This document shows positions 24,735-34,119 of a stretch of 55,955 nt of DNA, in pieces. The DNA comes from Deltaproteobacteria bacterium RBG_13_43_22 (GTDB lineage: Bacteria; Desulfobacterota; RBG-13-43-22): the NCBI GenBank assembly GCA_001797675.1, contig MGQB01000021.1:1-55955 (forward strand). Direction: 5' to 3'. A program made the translations under genes and the position numbers. Positions within the stretch are counted from its first letter, which is position 1; the number at the start of each line of letters is the position of its first letter. The notes under the pieces were generated by a model. That model did no database searches, was not told the DNA's origin, and worked only from the letters and a program-made list of their open reading frames with translations.

Positions 24735-26870
24735 TTAGAACCCTTTATATGGGTTCGGCTCCAGTTCTTTGATCCGGGCCATGAAATCATTCAGGATGAC
24801 CGGGAGCCGGTCATAGTCATTGATCGAGATTTCCTCCACCCGGACCCGTTCCGGCTCCAGGGCCAGACGACCCAGGGTTTCAGAAATTTTTTCCATACGG
24901 GTGTTGGCCAATTCACTGCCTTTGATAAAGTGACACTGATAATCGTCGCCTTTGCGGCACCCCAGCAGGATCACGCCGTCGATCCCCTTAGCCAGGGCGT
25001 CGGCGATCCAGACCAGGTTGACCGATCCCAGACAGCGAACCGAGATAAACCGGTAAAAGGGATCAATAGGGATACGGTTGATTCCGGCCATATCCAGGGC
25101 CGGGTAGGCATCGTTTTCGCAGATTAAAGCAATAACTCTCGGTTTCTCATCATCCGCATCCGGCACTTCAATACCCTTGATCATGGAGCCGATCATATCC
25201 ACCGAATAATTTTTAAAGGAAATGATCCGTTCCGGACAGGCACCCATACAGGTCCCGCAACGACGGCAGCGGGTAAGGTTGGGCAAGGGGTTGGCCTTCT
25301 CATCTTCATTAATGGCCCCGAAAGGACATTCTTCGGTACAGCGTTTACACTGGGTACAACGGGACATCATAAATTCGGGGTAGGTCATATCCCCGGATCT
25401 GGGGAAGGTGGAAGACCCGATGGCCGTGGATTCGATGCATTGAATCGTCTTTAGAGCCGCCCCAGTGGCATCCTCGGCACAAATGGCCGTTTCCATAGGA
25501 CTGCGGACACATCCGGCCGTATAAATACCGGTCCTTTGGGTTTCGTAAGGGAAACAGATAAAATTAGAATCCGGGAATCCATACTTATTGACGGGCAGCC
25601 CCGGTCCCTGCCGATAATCCAGATTCAGGGCCGTTTCATCGATCGAGGTCGGCACCATGCCCACGGCCAGGACCACCAGATCCAGTTCTTCCAGTTGGAT
25701 GGTTTCGTTCAACAGGGCATCACTGGCTTCCACGGAAAGGTTTTTATTCCCATCTTCGGATATAGCGTTCAGTTCTCCGCGGATAAAAATCCCGCCGTCT
25801 TTTTGGACCTTGCGGTAGAAGTCTTCACTCTGGTGTGGGGTCCGAATATCTTTATAAAGGATGTATACCGCGGCTTCCGGATCCTGCTCTTTTACATAAG
25901 TGGCCTGTTTCAAAGAAACCAGACAACAGACCGAAGAACAATAGGCCAGATGGTTTTCATCCCGCGAACCGGCACATTGAATAAAGAGGACATTTTTAGC
26001 CTCTTTGCCGTCCGAAGGCCGGGTGATCTTTCCGTTTTTGGCCATTTCTTCCATCTGGACGTTGGTGATCACGTTGGGAAATTTGCCGTAGCCCAGGTGT
26101 TCCAGTTTATTGGCGTCATAGGGTTTCCAGCCGGTGGCCTGGATTACCGAACCGACCCGTTCGGTGGTCGAGGAACCGTTCTGGGAGATGGTCACATCAA
26201 AGACTCCGGGACCGCCGGCGATCTTTTCGATTTGGGCCGAAGTGAAAATCTTGATATTGGGTTCGGCTTCCACCTTTTTAATCTGGTCTTCCAGATCAAC
26301 CGGTTTCAGTTCTTTATATGGAGGACGGATGCGTTTATTCATCTTGTTCATAAACCCGCCTAAATTGGCTTCTTTCTCCACCAAAAGGACCGGATAACCG
26401 GCCTGGGCCGCACCCACGGCGGCATTCATCCCGGCAAACCCGCCGCCCACGACCAAAACGGTTTTGCTTAAGTTCTCGGCCTGATAGGGTTCCGGGGGCG
26501 TGCTCTTATTTAATTTAACCAGCCCCATGCGCATATTGTCTTCGGCCATCATCTGGGTATCTTCATCACCCGCCGGAAGGACCCAGGCCACCTGTTCCCG
26601 GATATTAACCCGGTCCATTAAAACGGGTCCGAAATCAAAGACATCATATTTCACCCGCGGCGAACAGGCCACGATGGACAAGGTATTGACCCCATCACCC
26701 GCCACATCGGCCTTGATCATCTCCACCCCTTCCGTGCCGCAAAGCCAGGAATGGGTCTTACATACCGGGGCCTTGAACTCTTTGGAGGCCACCTTTTTTA
26801 AAGCATCTATATCCAGGGATTCTCCGATCCCGCATCCTGTACAAATATATACGCCCAGTTTCTTATCCAT
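24735..26870 (-). CDS. qmoB: Quinone-interacting oxidoreductase subunit QmoB
   Basis: The 711-residue flavo-iron-sulfur protein resembles HdrA with a C-terminal MvhD-like part. It begins 'GVYICTGCGIG', then has an FAD Rossmann motif 'VLVVGGGFAGMNAA' near residue 140, 'FIQCAGSRDENHLAYCSSVCC', and two [4Fe-4S] motifs 'CTQCKRCTEECPFGA' and 'CRRCGTCMGACPERI'. The C-terminal region 'LLGCRKGDDYQCHFIKGSELAN' is MvhD-like. Qmo transfers electrons to APS reductase AprBA in sulfate reducers. It starts 6 bp after qmoA. Confidence 0.93.
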   Translation of the reverse strand: MDKKLGVYICTGCGIGESLDIDALKKVASKEFKAPVCKTHSWLCGTEGVEMIKADVAGDGVNTLSIVACSPRVKYDVFDFGPVLMDRVNIREQVAWVLPAGDEDTQMMAEDNMRMGLVKLNKSTPPEPYQAENLSKTVLVVGGGFAGMNAAVGAAQAGYPVLLVEKEANLGGFMNKMNKRIRPPYKELKPVDLEDQIKKVEAEPNIKIFTSAQIEKIAGGPGVFDVTISQNGSSTTERVGSVIQATGWKPYDANKLEHLGYGKFPNVITNVQMEEMAKNGKITRPSDGKEAKNVLFIQCAGSRDENHLAYCSSVCCLVSLKQATYVKEQDPEAAVYILYKDIRTPHQSEDFYRKVQKDGGIFIRGELNAISEDGNKNLSVEASDALLNETIQLEELDLVVLAVGMVPTSIDETALNLDYRQGPGLPVNKYGFPDSNFICFPYETQRTGIYTAGCVRSPMETAICAEDATGAALKTIQCIESTAIGSSTFPRSGDMTYPEFMMSRCTQCKRCTEECPFGAINEDEKANPLPNLTRCRRCGTCMGACPERIISFKNYSVDMIGSMIKGIEVPDADDEKPRVIALICENDAYPALDMAGINRIPIDPFYRFISVRCLGSVNLVWIADALAKGIDGVILLGCRKGDDYQCHFIKGSELANTRMEKISETLGRLALEPERVRVEEISINDYDRLPVILNDFMARIKELEPNPYKGF

Positions 26871-26876
26871 TCGAGT

Positions 26877-28133
26877 TTACCTCCTCACCACAGATTGAAT
26901 AGCCCGGAGCGCCGCCCCGGTGGCATCCTGAACCACACCGGCCACATCCGCCGGCCGCTTGATACAGCCTGCTCCGTAAATGCCTTTTTGATCCTGATCG
27001 GAAACGATAAAACCGTAATCATCGTAAGCGACCTCAGCCGGGACTTTAACGGTTGCCGTAGCCGGTTCCATACCCGTGGCCAGAACCACCATATCCACAG
27101 TCTCCCGAATCCGTTCCCCGGATTGAGTGTCTTCCCCTTCCAGGATCAGGTTTTTGGTGGCCGGGTCCTCGGTGATCAGGGCGATCTTGGATTTGACCAG
27201 CGACAATTTCTCGTCCTGTTTCACTTTGACAAAAAAATCTTCCAGTTTCCCTTGGGCACGAATATCAATAAAATAGATAAAGGCCTGGGCATTGGGATTT
27301 TTCTCCCGCACATAGGTGGATTGTTTCAAAGAGGCCAGGCAGCAGATTCCGGAGCAATAGGCCAGGTGATTTTCATCCCGGGAGCCGGCACACTGAATAA
27401 AGGCCACCTTCTCCACCTCTTTTTGGTCCGAGGGCCGAAGGATTTTCCCCTGGGTCGGCCCGTTATCCGCACAAAGCCTTTCCATCATCACATTGGTGAT
27501 GACATTGGCGTATTGGCCAAACCCGTAATTTTCCAGTTTGACGGCATCATAGGGATTCCAACCTGCGGCCCAGACGATGGCCCCCACGTTCAAGGTGATG
27601 GTTTCGGGCTGCATTTCCAGATCGATGGCCTGATAGTTACAGACCTCGACGCATTTGGCACAGGCTTTTCCATGGCAGACCGAACCGTCAATCACATATT
27701 GCATGGGGAAGGCCATGGCATAGGGTAAATAGGCGGCCTTGGTCTTGTCCAGGCCGTAGTTGAAATCGTTAGACCGCTCCACCGGGCAGACCTCGGCGCA
27801 TTTATTACAGCCGGTGCATTGATCATTGATAAAACGGGGCTTGGTTTTTATCGTGACCTGATAGTTCCCTTCCTCGCCGCTGATTTGCTCCACCTCGGCC
27901 AAGGTGTAAAAACTGATCCGGGGACTGCTTTTGGTCCGTTTAAAATTGATCTCCAGACCGCAATTGGGGGGACACAGTTTGGGAAAATACTGATAAAGTT
28001 GGGCCACCCGGCCGCCCAGATAAGGATTTTTTTCCACGATCACCACATCAAAGCCGACCTCAGCGGCTTCGATGGCGGAAGTCAGTCCGCTCATGCCTCC
28101 GCCGACAATTAAGATACTTTTTTTATCTCCCAT
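26877..28133 (-). CDS. qmoA: Quinone-interacting oxidoreductase subunit QmoA
   Basis: The 418-residue protein is an HdrA-like flavoprotein with an N-terminal FAD motif 'ILIVGGGMSGLTSAIEAAE', 'LCPPNCGLEINFKR', ferredoxin-type Cys in 'CTGCNKCAEVCPVER' and 'CHGKACAKCVEVC', and 'FIQCAGSRDENHLAYCSGICC'. These are QmoA traits. GGAGGAG lies ahead of the ATG. A strong terminator stands between aprA and this gene, so qmoA may be transcribed partly by readthrough and partly from a promoter in the 227-bp gap. Confidence 0.93.
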   Translation of the reverse strand: MGDKKSILIVGGGMSGLTSAIEAAEVGFDVVIVEKNPYLGGRVAQLYQYFPKLCPPNCGLEINFKRTKSSPRISFYTLAEVEQISGEEGNYQVTIKTKPRFINDQCTGCNKCAEVCPVERSNDFNYGLDKTKAAYLPYAMAFPMQYVIDGSVCHGKACAKCVEVCNYQAIDLEMQPETITLNVGAIVWAAGWNPYDAVKLENYGFGQYANVITNVMMERLCADNGPTQGKILRPSDQKEVEKVAFIQCAGSRDENHLAYCSGICCLASLKQSTYVREKNPNAQAFIYFIDIRAQGKLEDFFVKVKQDEKLSLVKSKIALITEDPATKNLILEGEDTQSGERIRETVDMVVLATGMEPATATVKVPAEVAYDDYGFIVSDQDQKGIYGAGCIKRPADVAGVVQDATGAALRAIQSVVRR

Positions 28134-28307
28134 GATACTCCTCCAGGAATTTTATTAATGGTTCTCGAAAGAAAACTTTTCTATGTTTTGTTTGAAAAAG
28201 GAATAGCCTAAAATGCCTAAGGATTACCCCGGCTGCTTATTGAAAGAGAGGATTTGCCGAGAGTAAAATAGCCCTTTCCTCTTTTTGAATAAACAGCCCT
28301 TCCGGTC

Positions 28308-28341
28308 AAAAAAAACTCCAGGCGCCCAAAGGCGCCTGGAG
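28308..28341 (-). terminator. Strong rho-independent terminator after aprA
   Basis: On the minus strand CTCCAGGCGCC and GGCGCCTGGAG form a perfect 11-bp stem with a 4-nt loop (28316-28341), followed by eight U residues (28315-28308). It begins 20 bp after the aprA stop and separates aprBA from qmoAB. Confidence 0.92.
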
Positions 28342-28360
28342 ATAACAAGGTTATTGCTAA

Positions 28361-30238
28361 TTACGGAATAAGAGGGACCACTTCTCTTTTCATCATGGCC
28401 CACTCACCGGTCTTGGGATTATAGGTGCAATTGGCAAAACAATGCCAGTTTTTCTCATCCATTTTCGGTTTGTCCGCCCGGAAGTAATAACCCGGCCAGC
28501 GGGTCTCTTCCCGGAACAGGATGGTCCGCATATGGGCTTCGGCCTGCCAGGTCCTTTGTACGTTTTCCCAGCAGCGTTCCAGTTCATAGACATTCTTGGC
28601 GCCCAATTTGGCGGCGTCTTCCTGGAGCATGGCCATAAGTTCCAGACCTCTTTCGAGCAGGGCCTTGCTGGTCTTAAAGCCCGAACCCCAGCCGCCGGCA
28701 TATTCATCCATCATCTTCTGGAGACGATTCATATACTGCATCGGTTTGATATAGTTGGGGTTCATATCCGTATCCGTGGACAGCCCGCTGAATTGTTCAA
28801 AAGTGTTCAATGGGGCCAGGATTTCTTTTTTCAAGGCCGCAAGATGGGCGGCATCCACATTGGGTTGGGCCGTGTTCTCCACACAGAACCGCACCGCTTC
28901 CTTGCCGGTGAAACGACCTTCGGCATGGGAACCGGAGGAGAACTTGTGGCTGGAGGCGCCGGAAGCGTCACCGCAGGCAAACAACCCCTTTACGGTACAC
29001 ATATTGCCGTAACCCCATTTATAGGGGGTCTCCAGATCTTCCGGACCGCTGACCCAGGCACCGGAGGCACCGGAATGGGAACCGATGAAGTAAGGTTCAC
29101 AAGCAGCGATTTCGGATCGGCTGGCCTCGGGCATGATGTTGCTGGCTGCCCAGAGGATGGCTTGGGAGATGGTCATATCCAAAAAGTCTTCCCAGGCCTC
29201 GGATTCCAGTTCCTTCATCTTTTTCTTGAAGGCCTTTTCATCAGAAGTGCCTTTGGCGATATTTTGAATAGCCTCGGCGGTCTCCATATAGAGGGGCCCT
29301 AACCCGGCTTCCACATCCAACATACCCAGGTAGTTACGCAGGTTGGCTGGAATCGGTTTAGCCAGGCCATATGGAGCCCAGTTATTGAGCTCGTCTTTAC
29401 GAACGACCATATATTCACCGCCCGTAGCGCTCGTGGCCCGGGATTTGAAGAGCAGGAACCAGGCCCCCACCGGTCCATAGGCATCCTTGAACCGAACCGG
29501 GATAAAACGAACTTCCTGACAGGTCATTTCTGCACCGGCTTTAATGGTGAAGTAGGCGCTGGACCCGGTATTGAAAGGCGGATACCAGGATCGGCCGATC
29601 CCCTCACCGGTTGACCGGGGACGGAAAACGTGAACCGCTCCACCCATGGCGCAAACCACGGCTTTGGCTTTAAAGACATAGAATTTCTCATCACGGGTCC
29701 CAAAACCGACGGCCCCGGCGATTCGATCACCATCCATAAGGGGGGCAACAATGAAAACCCGCTCATAGATCTCAAAACCGGCGGCATCCATGGCGTTTTT
29801 GGCGGCTTCGGCCACAATCACCTTGTAAGATTCACCGTTGATCATGAGCTGCCAGCGGCCTTCATGAACATAACGGCCGTTTTCATCCAGCCATATGGGC
29901 AAGCCCCATTTTTCAAAAAGGTGAACCGAGGAATCCACATGGCGGGCGATGTTGTAAACCAGATCTTCCCGGGAAATCCCCATCAGGTCCTGACGGACGT
30001 AATGGACGTAATCTTCACAGGTGTTCTGACCTTCACTAATGCCGATATATTGGTTGATAGCCGAAAGGCCCATGGCCACGGCTCCGGAACGGGTATAGGC
30101 GGCTTTGTCGACAGCCGTTACTTTAACACCGTTTTTCTTGGCCCAGTAGGCGGCTTCAACAGCAACCCCAGTGGCGGCCATTCCTCCACCGACAATCAAC
30201 AGATCGGTGGTTACTTCTACAGTTGGATAATCTGCCAT
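28361..30238 (-). CDS. aprA: Adenylylsulfate reductase alpha subunit
   Basis: AprA holds FAD and reduces APS to sulfite and AMP. It has about 625 residues; the ATG at 30238 (MADYPTVEV) has GGAGGG at good spacing, although an ATG six bases upstream is possible. Visible family stretches are 'TDLLIVGGGMAATGVAVEAAYWAK' at the FAD site, 'YEDYVHYVRQDLMGISREDLVYNIARHVDSSVH'-like helices, 'CACGDASGASSHKFSSGSHAEGR'-type FAD contacts near residue 420 and 'ETRWPGYYFRADKPKMD' close to the end. It follows aprB after 12-18 bp. Confidence 0.96.
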   Translation of the reverse strand: MADYPTVEVTTDLLIVGGGMAATGVAVEAAYWAKKNGVKVTAVDKAAYTRSGAVAMGLSAINQYIGISEGQNTCEDYVHYVRQDLMGISREDLVYNIARHVDSSVHLFEKWGLPIWLDENGRYVHEGRWQLMINGESYKVIVAEAAKNAMDAAGFEIYERVFIVAPLMDGDRIAGAVGFGTRDEKFYVFKAKAVVCAMGGAVHVFRPRSTGEGIGRSWYPPFNTGSSAYFTIKAGAEMTCQEVRFIPVRFKDAYGPVGAWFLLFKSRATSATGGEYMVVRKDELNNWAPYGLAKPIPANLRNYLGMLDVEAGLGPLYMETAEAIQNIAKGTSDEKAFKKKMKELESEAWEDFLDMTISQAILWAASNIMPEASRSEIAACEPYFIGSHSGASGAWVSGPEDLETPYKWGYGNMCTVKGLFACGDASGASSHKFSSGSHAEGRFTGKEAVRFCVENTAQPNVDAAHLAALKKEILAPLNTFEQFSGLSTDTDMNPNYIKPMQYMNRLQKMMDEYAGGWGSGFKTSKALLERGLELMAMLQEDAAKLGAKNVYELERCWENVQRTWQAEAHMRTILFREETRWPGYYFRADKPKMDEKNWHCFANCTYNPKTGEWAMMKREVVPLIP

Positions 30239-30256
30239 AATCATTTCCCTCCTTCG

Positions 30257-30718
30257 TTACTTTTTTGGTGTGGGTAAAGCCGCCACTTTTAAAGAAGCAG
30301 GCTCTGTGAACAGGTAAGGGCTCTTCAGGTCGCCGGAACCTTCATCAAATCCGCCGCCCGGAACCGCACTGCCTTCGGCCGTGGTCCGGATGGGGAACTT
30401 AAAGCGTTTGATGGTCCCATTCCGAAACTTGACGGTCCACATAATGTCCTCACTACCCCGAAGAGGGGTGACACTGGCACCCATGGGCACGAAGTCGGCA
30501 TAGCCTCGTACGTCCATAGCCTGTTGGGGGCATATCTTGACGCAGTTATAGCATTCCCAGCAAAGAGAGGTGTCTCGGTTGAAGGCCTTCATTTCGCCGT
30601 AACCAAGGGAGCCGTCCTTATCCAGGAACATCAGGTCCACCGGACAAATGTACATACAGGCGGTTTTGTCCTGCCCTTTGCATCCATCACATTTTTCTTT
30701 AATTACAAAACTTGGCAT
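30257..30718 (-). CDS. aprB: Adenylylsulfate reductase beta subunit
   Basis: The 153-residue iron-sulfur subunit passes electrons to the FAD of AprA. It begins 'PSFVIKEKCDGCKG' and has two [4Fe-4S] motifs, the second 'CWECYNCVKICPQQAMDVRGYADFVP', then the C-terminal arm that wraps AprA ('MWTVKFRNGTIKRFKFPIRTT'). GAGGAGG lies ahead of the ATG. It is the first apr gene and lies 200 bp after the small protein that follows sat. Confidence 0.96.
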   Translation of the reverse strand: MPSFVIKEKCDGCKGQDKTACMYICPVDLMFLDKDGSLGYGEMKAFNRDTSLCWECYNCVKICPQQAMDVRGYADFVPMGASVTPLRGSEDIMWTVKFRNGTIKRFKFPIRTTAEGSAVPGGGFDEGSGDLKSPYLFTEPASLKVAALPTPKK

Positions 30719-30919
30719 AGTTTCCTCCTCATAATAATATTTATTTATTGCTGCATAAAAGCGATTTTAGTCGTTAGCAAAATTCGTCCGCGCTGCTAAA
30801 AACCTTCCCACCCCCTTTCATTTTTATAACCGTTCCCTTTTCCGTATGAGTTCCTCGAGCAGTGTTGAAGTTTTTTACAACCATGGTCATAAGGAATCAT
30901 CGGATTAAAAAAACAGACC

Positions 30920-31222
30920 TTAGGCTCCGTGCTTTTTTAAAAACTCTTCCATGATATCGATTTTCCCCATAGAGACGACCATATCAAAAATATCATCCTT
31001 TACGTCTTTGGGGAGTAATTCAATAGTTTTGGTGGTGGCACTGTCAAATTTAGCCTTGGGGAAAAGTTTAACCACCCTATCCACCTGATTCATGGTATTG
31101 GGTACCGGCAGCTTCTTTAATCCGGCGAAGGCATCCTGGGTTAGTTCGGCCAGACCGGCTTTTTGCAGTTTGGCATACCTCTCTTCATTGATCCAAATGT
31201 TAATGGGATATGTTTCCGCCAT
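30920..31222 (-). CDS. Small protein of unknown function between sat and aprB
   Basis: From the ATG at 31222 (GAGGAGG just upstream) the protein has 100 residues. It begins 'AETYPINIWINEERYAKLQKAGL' and is soluble, with no Cys and no membrane segment; the C-terminal half is helical ('DDIFDMVVSMGKIDIMEEFLKKHG'). I do not recognise the family. The position inside the sat-apr-qmo block, 32 bp after sat on the same strand, suggests a role linked to sulfate activation or APS reduction. Confidence 0.8.
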   Translation of the reverse strand: MAETYPINIWINEERYAKLQKAGLAELTQDAFAGLKKLPVPNTMNQVDRVVKLFPKAKFDSATTKTIELLPKDVKDDIFDMVVSMGKIDIMEEFLKKHGA

Positions 31223-31253
31223 TTTCAAACCTCCTCTTCAAATATAAATTCAA

Positions 31254-32528
31254 TTATAATGGGTCAATTCTAAAAGCCTGGGTTCCCTTATCCAGATACT
31301 CTTGGGTAACAAAGGGGGAACCGAATCCGTATTTTTCGGCACATTCCTGAACGATATCGAATATTTCAGGTCTGAAGATCAACCGTGGGGGCTTAACCCC
31401 GTCCATGATGATGCTTCGGATTACGGTGCCGCTGAATCCCTGCCATTCCTTCTTATGATTACAGAGCCCTATGCAGGTCACCTCACCGCAGTGGGGGCAG
31501 TAGAGCCATTCGACCACAAAAATCGGGGTAATATTTAATTTTTCCTTCGGGATCTTATTAAAAATGCGATGGGCGTCGTAAGAACCATAGTAGGTCCCGA
31601 CACCGGCATGATCCCGGCCGAACATATGATGGGTCAAGCCCAGATTGGTCCGGATGATGGCGTGGTGGACGGCTTCTTTCGGTCCGGCATAGCGCATATC
31701 CCAGAGGGTGAAACTGGTCATGTGCACATCATCCCTGAAGTAACCATATTTCCGCAGGGCATCCTGGGTCAATATAATGGCCTGGTCGATATAATCCCCG
31801 GCCCTCTTTTCCCCAATGATCGCATTGACCAGAACCCCGGTAATGGCATGACCTTCTTCGGTTTCTTCCATGGACATTTCAGCGTGCGTAGCCATCCAGG
31901 CATGCTTCATCAACCATTCATGTCCGGAGTGGGGAACGTTCCGGGTCTGATGGGCTACGACCCGTTTCCAACCTTTTTGACCGAATTTTTCCCGGTGTTG
32001 TTTCGGGGTCAGCCAGTATTGGTCGAAGGGAGGATTGAATTTGGGAGGGTTGATCAGGGTGATTTTTCCACCCAGGAATTTGTCTTTGTAGTCCAAGGTC
32101 CGTTTGACTCCGGGGTGTTTGGAATCCGTAGTACCGTAAACGGCTTGAGACCAGGTATCCCGATCATAGGCATAAATGTCCTCGATTTCAAAAATAGCCA
32201 GAGGATTCCCTTCATAAGTTAAAAGAACCGAAGTACCGACCTTAATCCCATAGTCGACAATCTCTTGGTCAGAAATATCAAAAACAATCGGGATACTCCA
32301 GACTGTACCATCAACCAAGGCCATGTTCTTACACGTTGAATCTACGTCATTCTTTTTCATGAACCCTTCGAGGGGTGAAAAGAACCCGTAGGCCAGGCTG
32401 ATCGCTTCGGTGGCCAATTGACGTCTGACCGGCACTGCCTTTAATCCCTTAATTTTATTGAGTGCCTCTTTCTTATCCGTTACCACTCTTTCAACAAGTT
32501 TTTTTCCACCATGTCCGATGAATTCCAT
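31254..32528 (-). CDS. sat: ATP sulfurylase
   Basis: Sat makes adenylylsulfate (APS) from ATP and sulfate, the first step of dissimilatory sulfate reduction. The ATG at 32528 (MEFIGHGGKK) has GGAGG ahead, so the protein has 424 residues. Active-site motifs are 'VVAHQTRNVPHSGHEWL' (QxRN..H..H) and 'HHMFGRDHAGVGTYYG' (GRDHAG). A C-terminal 'CPHCGEVTCIGLCNHKKEWQ' is a probable zinc site seen in sulfate reducers. Transcription likely starts about 200 bp upstream at a good promoter. Confidence 0.96.
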   Translation of the reverse strand: MEFIGHGGKKLVERVVTDKKEALNKIKGLKAVPVRRQLATEAISLAYGFFSPLEGFMKKNDVDSTCKNMALVDGTVWSIPIVFDISDQEIVDYGIKVGTSVLLTYEGNPLAIFEIEDIYAYDRDTWSQAVYGTTDSKHPGVKRTLDYKDKFLGGKITLINPPKFNPPFDQYWLTPKQHREKFGQKGWKRVVAHQTRNVPHSGHEWLMKHAWMATHAEMSMEETEEGHAITGVLVNAIIGEKRAGDYIDQAIILTQDALRKYGYFRDDVHMTSFTLWDMRYAGPKEAVHHAIIRTNLGLTHHMFGRDHAGVGTYYGSYDAHRIFNKIPKEKLNITPIFVVEWLYCPHCGEVTCIGLCNHKKEWQGFSGTVIRSIIMDGVKPPRLIFRPEIFDIVQECAEKYGFGSPFVTQEYLDKGTQAFRIDPL

Positions 32529-32735
32529 TTTTTTCCTCCATTTATATTTTTTTAACACATCGTTGAACAACAGTTTATTACCAGAAACTCCTTATCTGAG
32601 TATCCAAAACAAAATGAATTCACAGATTTCATTTATTAGGGATATGGCTAAGGATTGGGGCGTCTAAATACTTAAAACCGCCTAAAATTATTGAGTTGTA
32701 AAGAATATTTGTGAATTAATGAACAAATAAATGAA

Positions 32736-32763
32736 TTTATATCATAAACTTTTTATTTGTCAA
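32736..32763 (-). promoter_or_regulatory. Sigma70-type promoter of the sat operon
   Basis: On the minus strand TTGACA (32763-32758) and TATAAA (32741-32736) are separated by 16 bp. The implied 5' untranslated region is about 200 nt. Confidence 0.7.
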
Positions 32764-33068
32764 GGGAAAAAATTTCCCCCCCAAAGTTTAAATCAACCGT
32801 TAATAGGGGGTCCGAAAAAGAATTTTTGACCTTGAATTCTTAGGAATCGATATAGACCTTGATCTTGCAAAAGCAGAGGATGCTGCAGATCCGCGGCGGC
32901 AAGGGCGAAGCCGATCATGGGTACTGCAATTCCTTGATAACAAAGGAGATGCGGCATCACACGGCTTTCCTGGAGGGTAAAAATTGATCGATATTTTATT
33001 AAAATCCAAACCTCCCCGGAGTGGGTTTTGACAGTGACCTGAAATATATACTAATATCCTATTATCAT
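32764..33068. other. Gene-poor stretch between the sat promoter and the ddl remnant
   Basis: No intact gene is supported. On the plus strand, 32809-32980 is an open frame of about 55 codons without an ATG; its middle reads 'RIFDLEFLGIDIDLDLAKAE' and it may be the tail of a decayed gene of unknown family. Confidence 0.4.
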
Positions 33069-33240
33069 TTATAATTTAAGTGAATTTTTTTCTTTCAGGG
33101 CCAACTCAATCAATCGGTCTAATAGGGCACTGAAATCCATTCCTGCTGAACGGGCAGCTAGGGGGAAAAGGCTGGTTTGGGTCATGCCTGGGATGGTATT
33201 GGTTTCCAAAAGGATGATTTCTTCCCCCTCACGATCATTT
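33069..33240 (-). pseudogene. ddl: 3' remnant of D-alanine--D-alanine ligase
   Basis: Reading the minus strand to the TAA at 33069-33071 gives about 55 residues that match only the C-terminus of Ddl: '[20 protein letters not shown]', then '[20 protein letters not shown]'. ETNTIPGMT is the Mg2+/phosphate-binding end of the ATP-grasp domain. The homology stops at the mobB 3' end, where the rest of the gene should be, so a deletion or rearrangement has removed the first 80 per cent. Confidence 0.75.
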
Positions 33241-33909
33241 GGCTGCACCCTTTTCCGGGAAAAGGATTTTCACTTCTATTCTACGGGAATCCTTGAATCC
33301 CTTTAAAGGAGAGAGCATTCCCATGATCCCACTTTGGACCATCTCCTGGACAAAATGGTTCATGGGGATATTTTTCCCATCCAGGATGACCCTGATCTGG
33401 ATCCTTTTCCGTTCTTTCAGAAACCGGTCCTCCAACATCCGAACCAGTCCTCCGGGATTATCCGGTTTAAAGTGGGTCAGATCAGCCCGGGCGGGATTTT
33501 CCCCCACGGTGGCCACAATACTCCCTTCGATTTCCTGCAAAAGTTTTTCTTCCTTTCCCTTGGTCAGTACGGCAATCTTGGGTTGGTCTCCTTTTTTAAA
33601 CCCTTCGGTCAGAATGATATCCCGGTCGGAGAAAAAGGACTGTTCAATCCGGTCCAAAAGGGATCCCCCTCCTTCATCTATTTTTCCAAGAAAGCTGATC
33701 TGTCCGGAACTCAACAAGACCACCCCGTCGGCCCCGGCCTGTCTGAGTTTATGAGTATCTTTCCCCGGTTGATCCAACAGAAACTCATGTCCGGAATGTT
33801 TAATCACCCCTGCGGAATAACCTTTGGCTTTAAGTAAAGGAATTATTTTCTCTAACAAACGCGTTTTACCGCTGTCGGAATAACCAACAATGGAAATAAT
33901 CAGGGGCAT
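33235..33909 (-). CDS. mobB: Molybdopterin-guanine dinucleotide biosynthesis adaptor MobB
   Basis: This P-loop GTPase helps make the MGD cofactor used by enzymes such as formate dehydrogenase. The start at 33909 (MPLIISIVG) follows GGAGGAGAG and gives 224 residues. Features are the Walker A '[22 protein letters not shown]', '[28 protein letters not shown]' and '[19 protein letters not shown]'. A C-terminal extension of about 60 residues ('[20 protein letters not shown]') is common in delta-group MobB. No other cofactor gene is near. Confidence 0.9.
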   Translation of the reverse strand: MPLIISIVGYSDSGKTRLLEKIIPLLKAKGYSAGVIKHSGHEFLLDQPGKDTHKLRQAGADGVVLLSSGQISFLGKIDEGGGSLLDRIEQSFFSDRDIILTEGFKKGDQPKIAVLTKGKEEKLLQEIEGSIVATVGENPARADLTHFKPDNPGGLVRMLEDRFLKERKRIQIRVILDGKNIPMNHFVQEMVQSGIMGMLSPLKGFKDSRRIEVKILFPEKGAAK

Positions 33910-34119
33910 GTTCTCTCCTCCAACCACCCTATGATGAAATCAAATGGGATTGTTTAAATTTATTAAATATCTGACTTCAGGTCAACCATATAAAACCTGC
34001 CACCTCTCCTTTTTTTAACGAACTCACCAAATAGGTCTGGTTTTTCTTCTTGATCTGTCGTCTCTCCTAATATATAAAAATAGCTAATTTTATCACAAAT
34101 ACGCCTGTTCACAAAAACC

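Noticed and set aside
25536..27728. Long plus-strand open frames opposite qmoB and qmoA
   Set aside because: Antisense frames of well-identified genes, with low-complexity composition and no recognisable domain.
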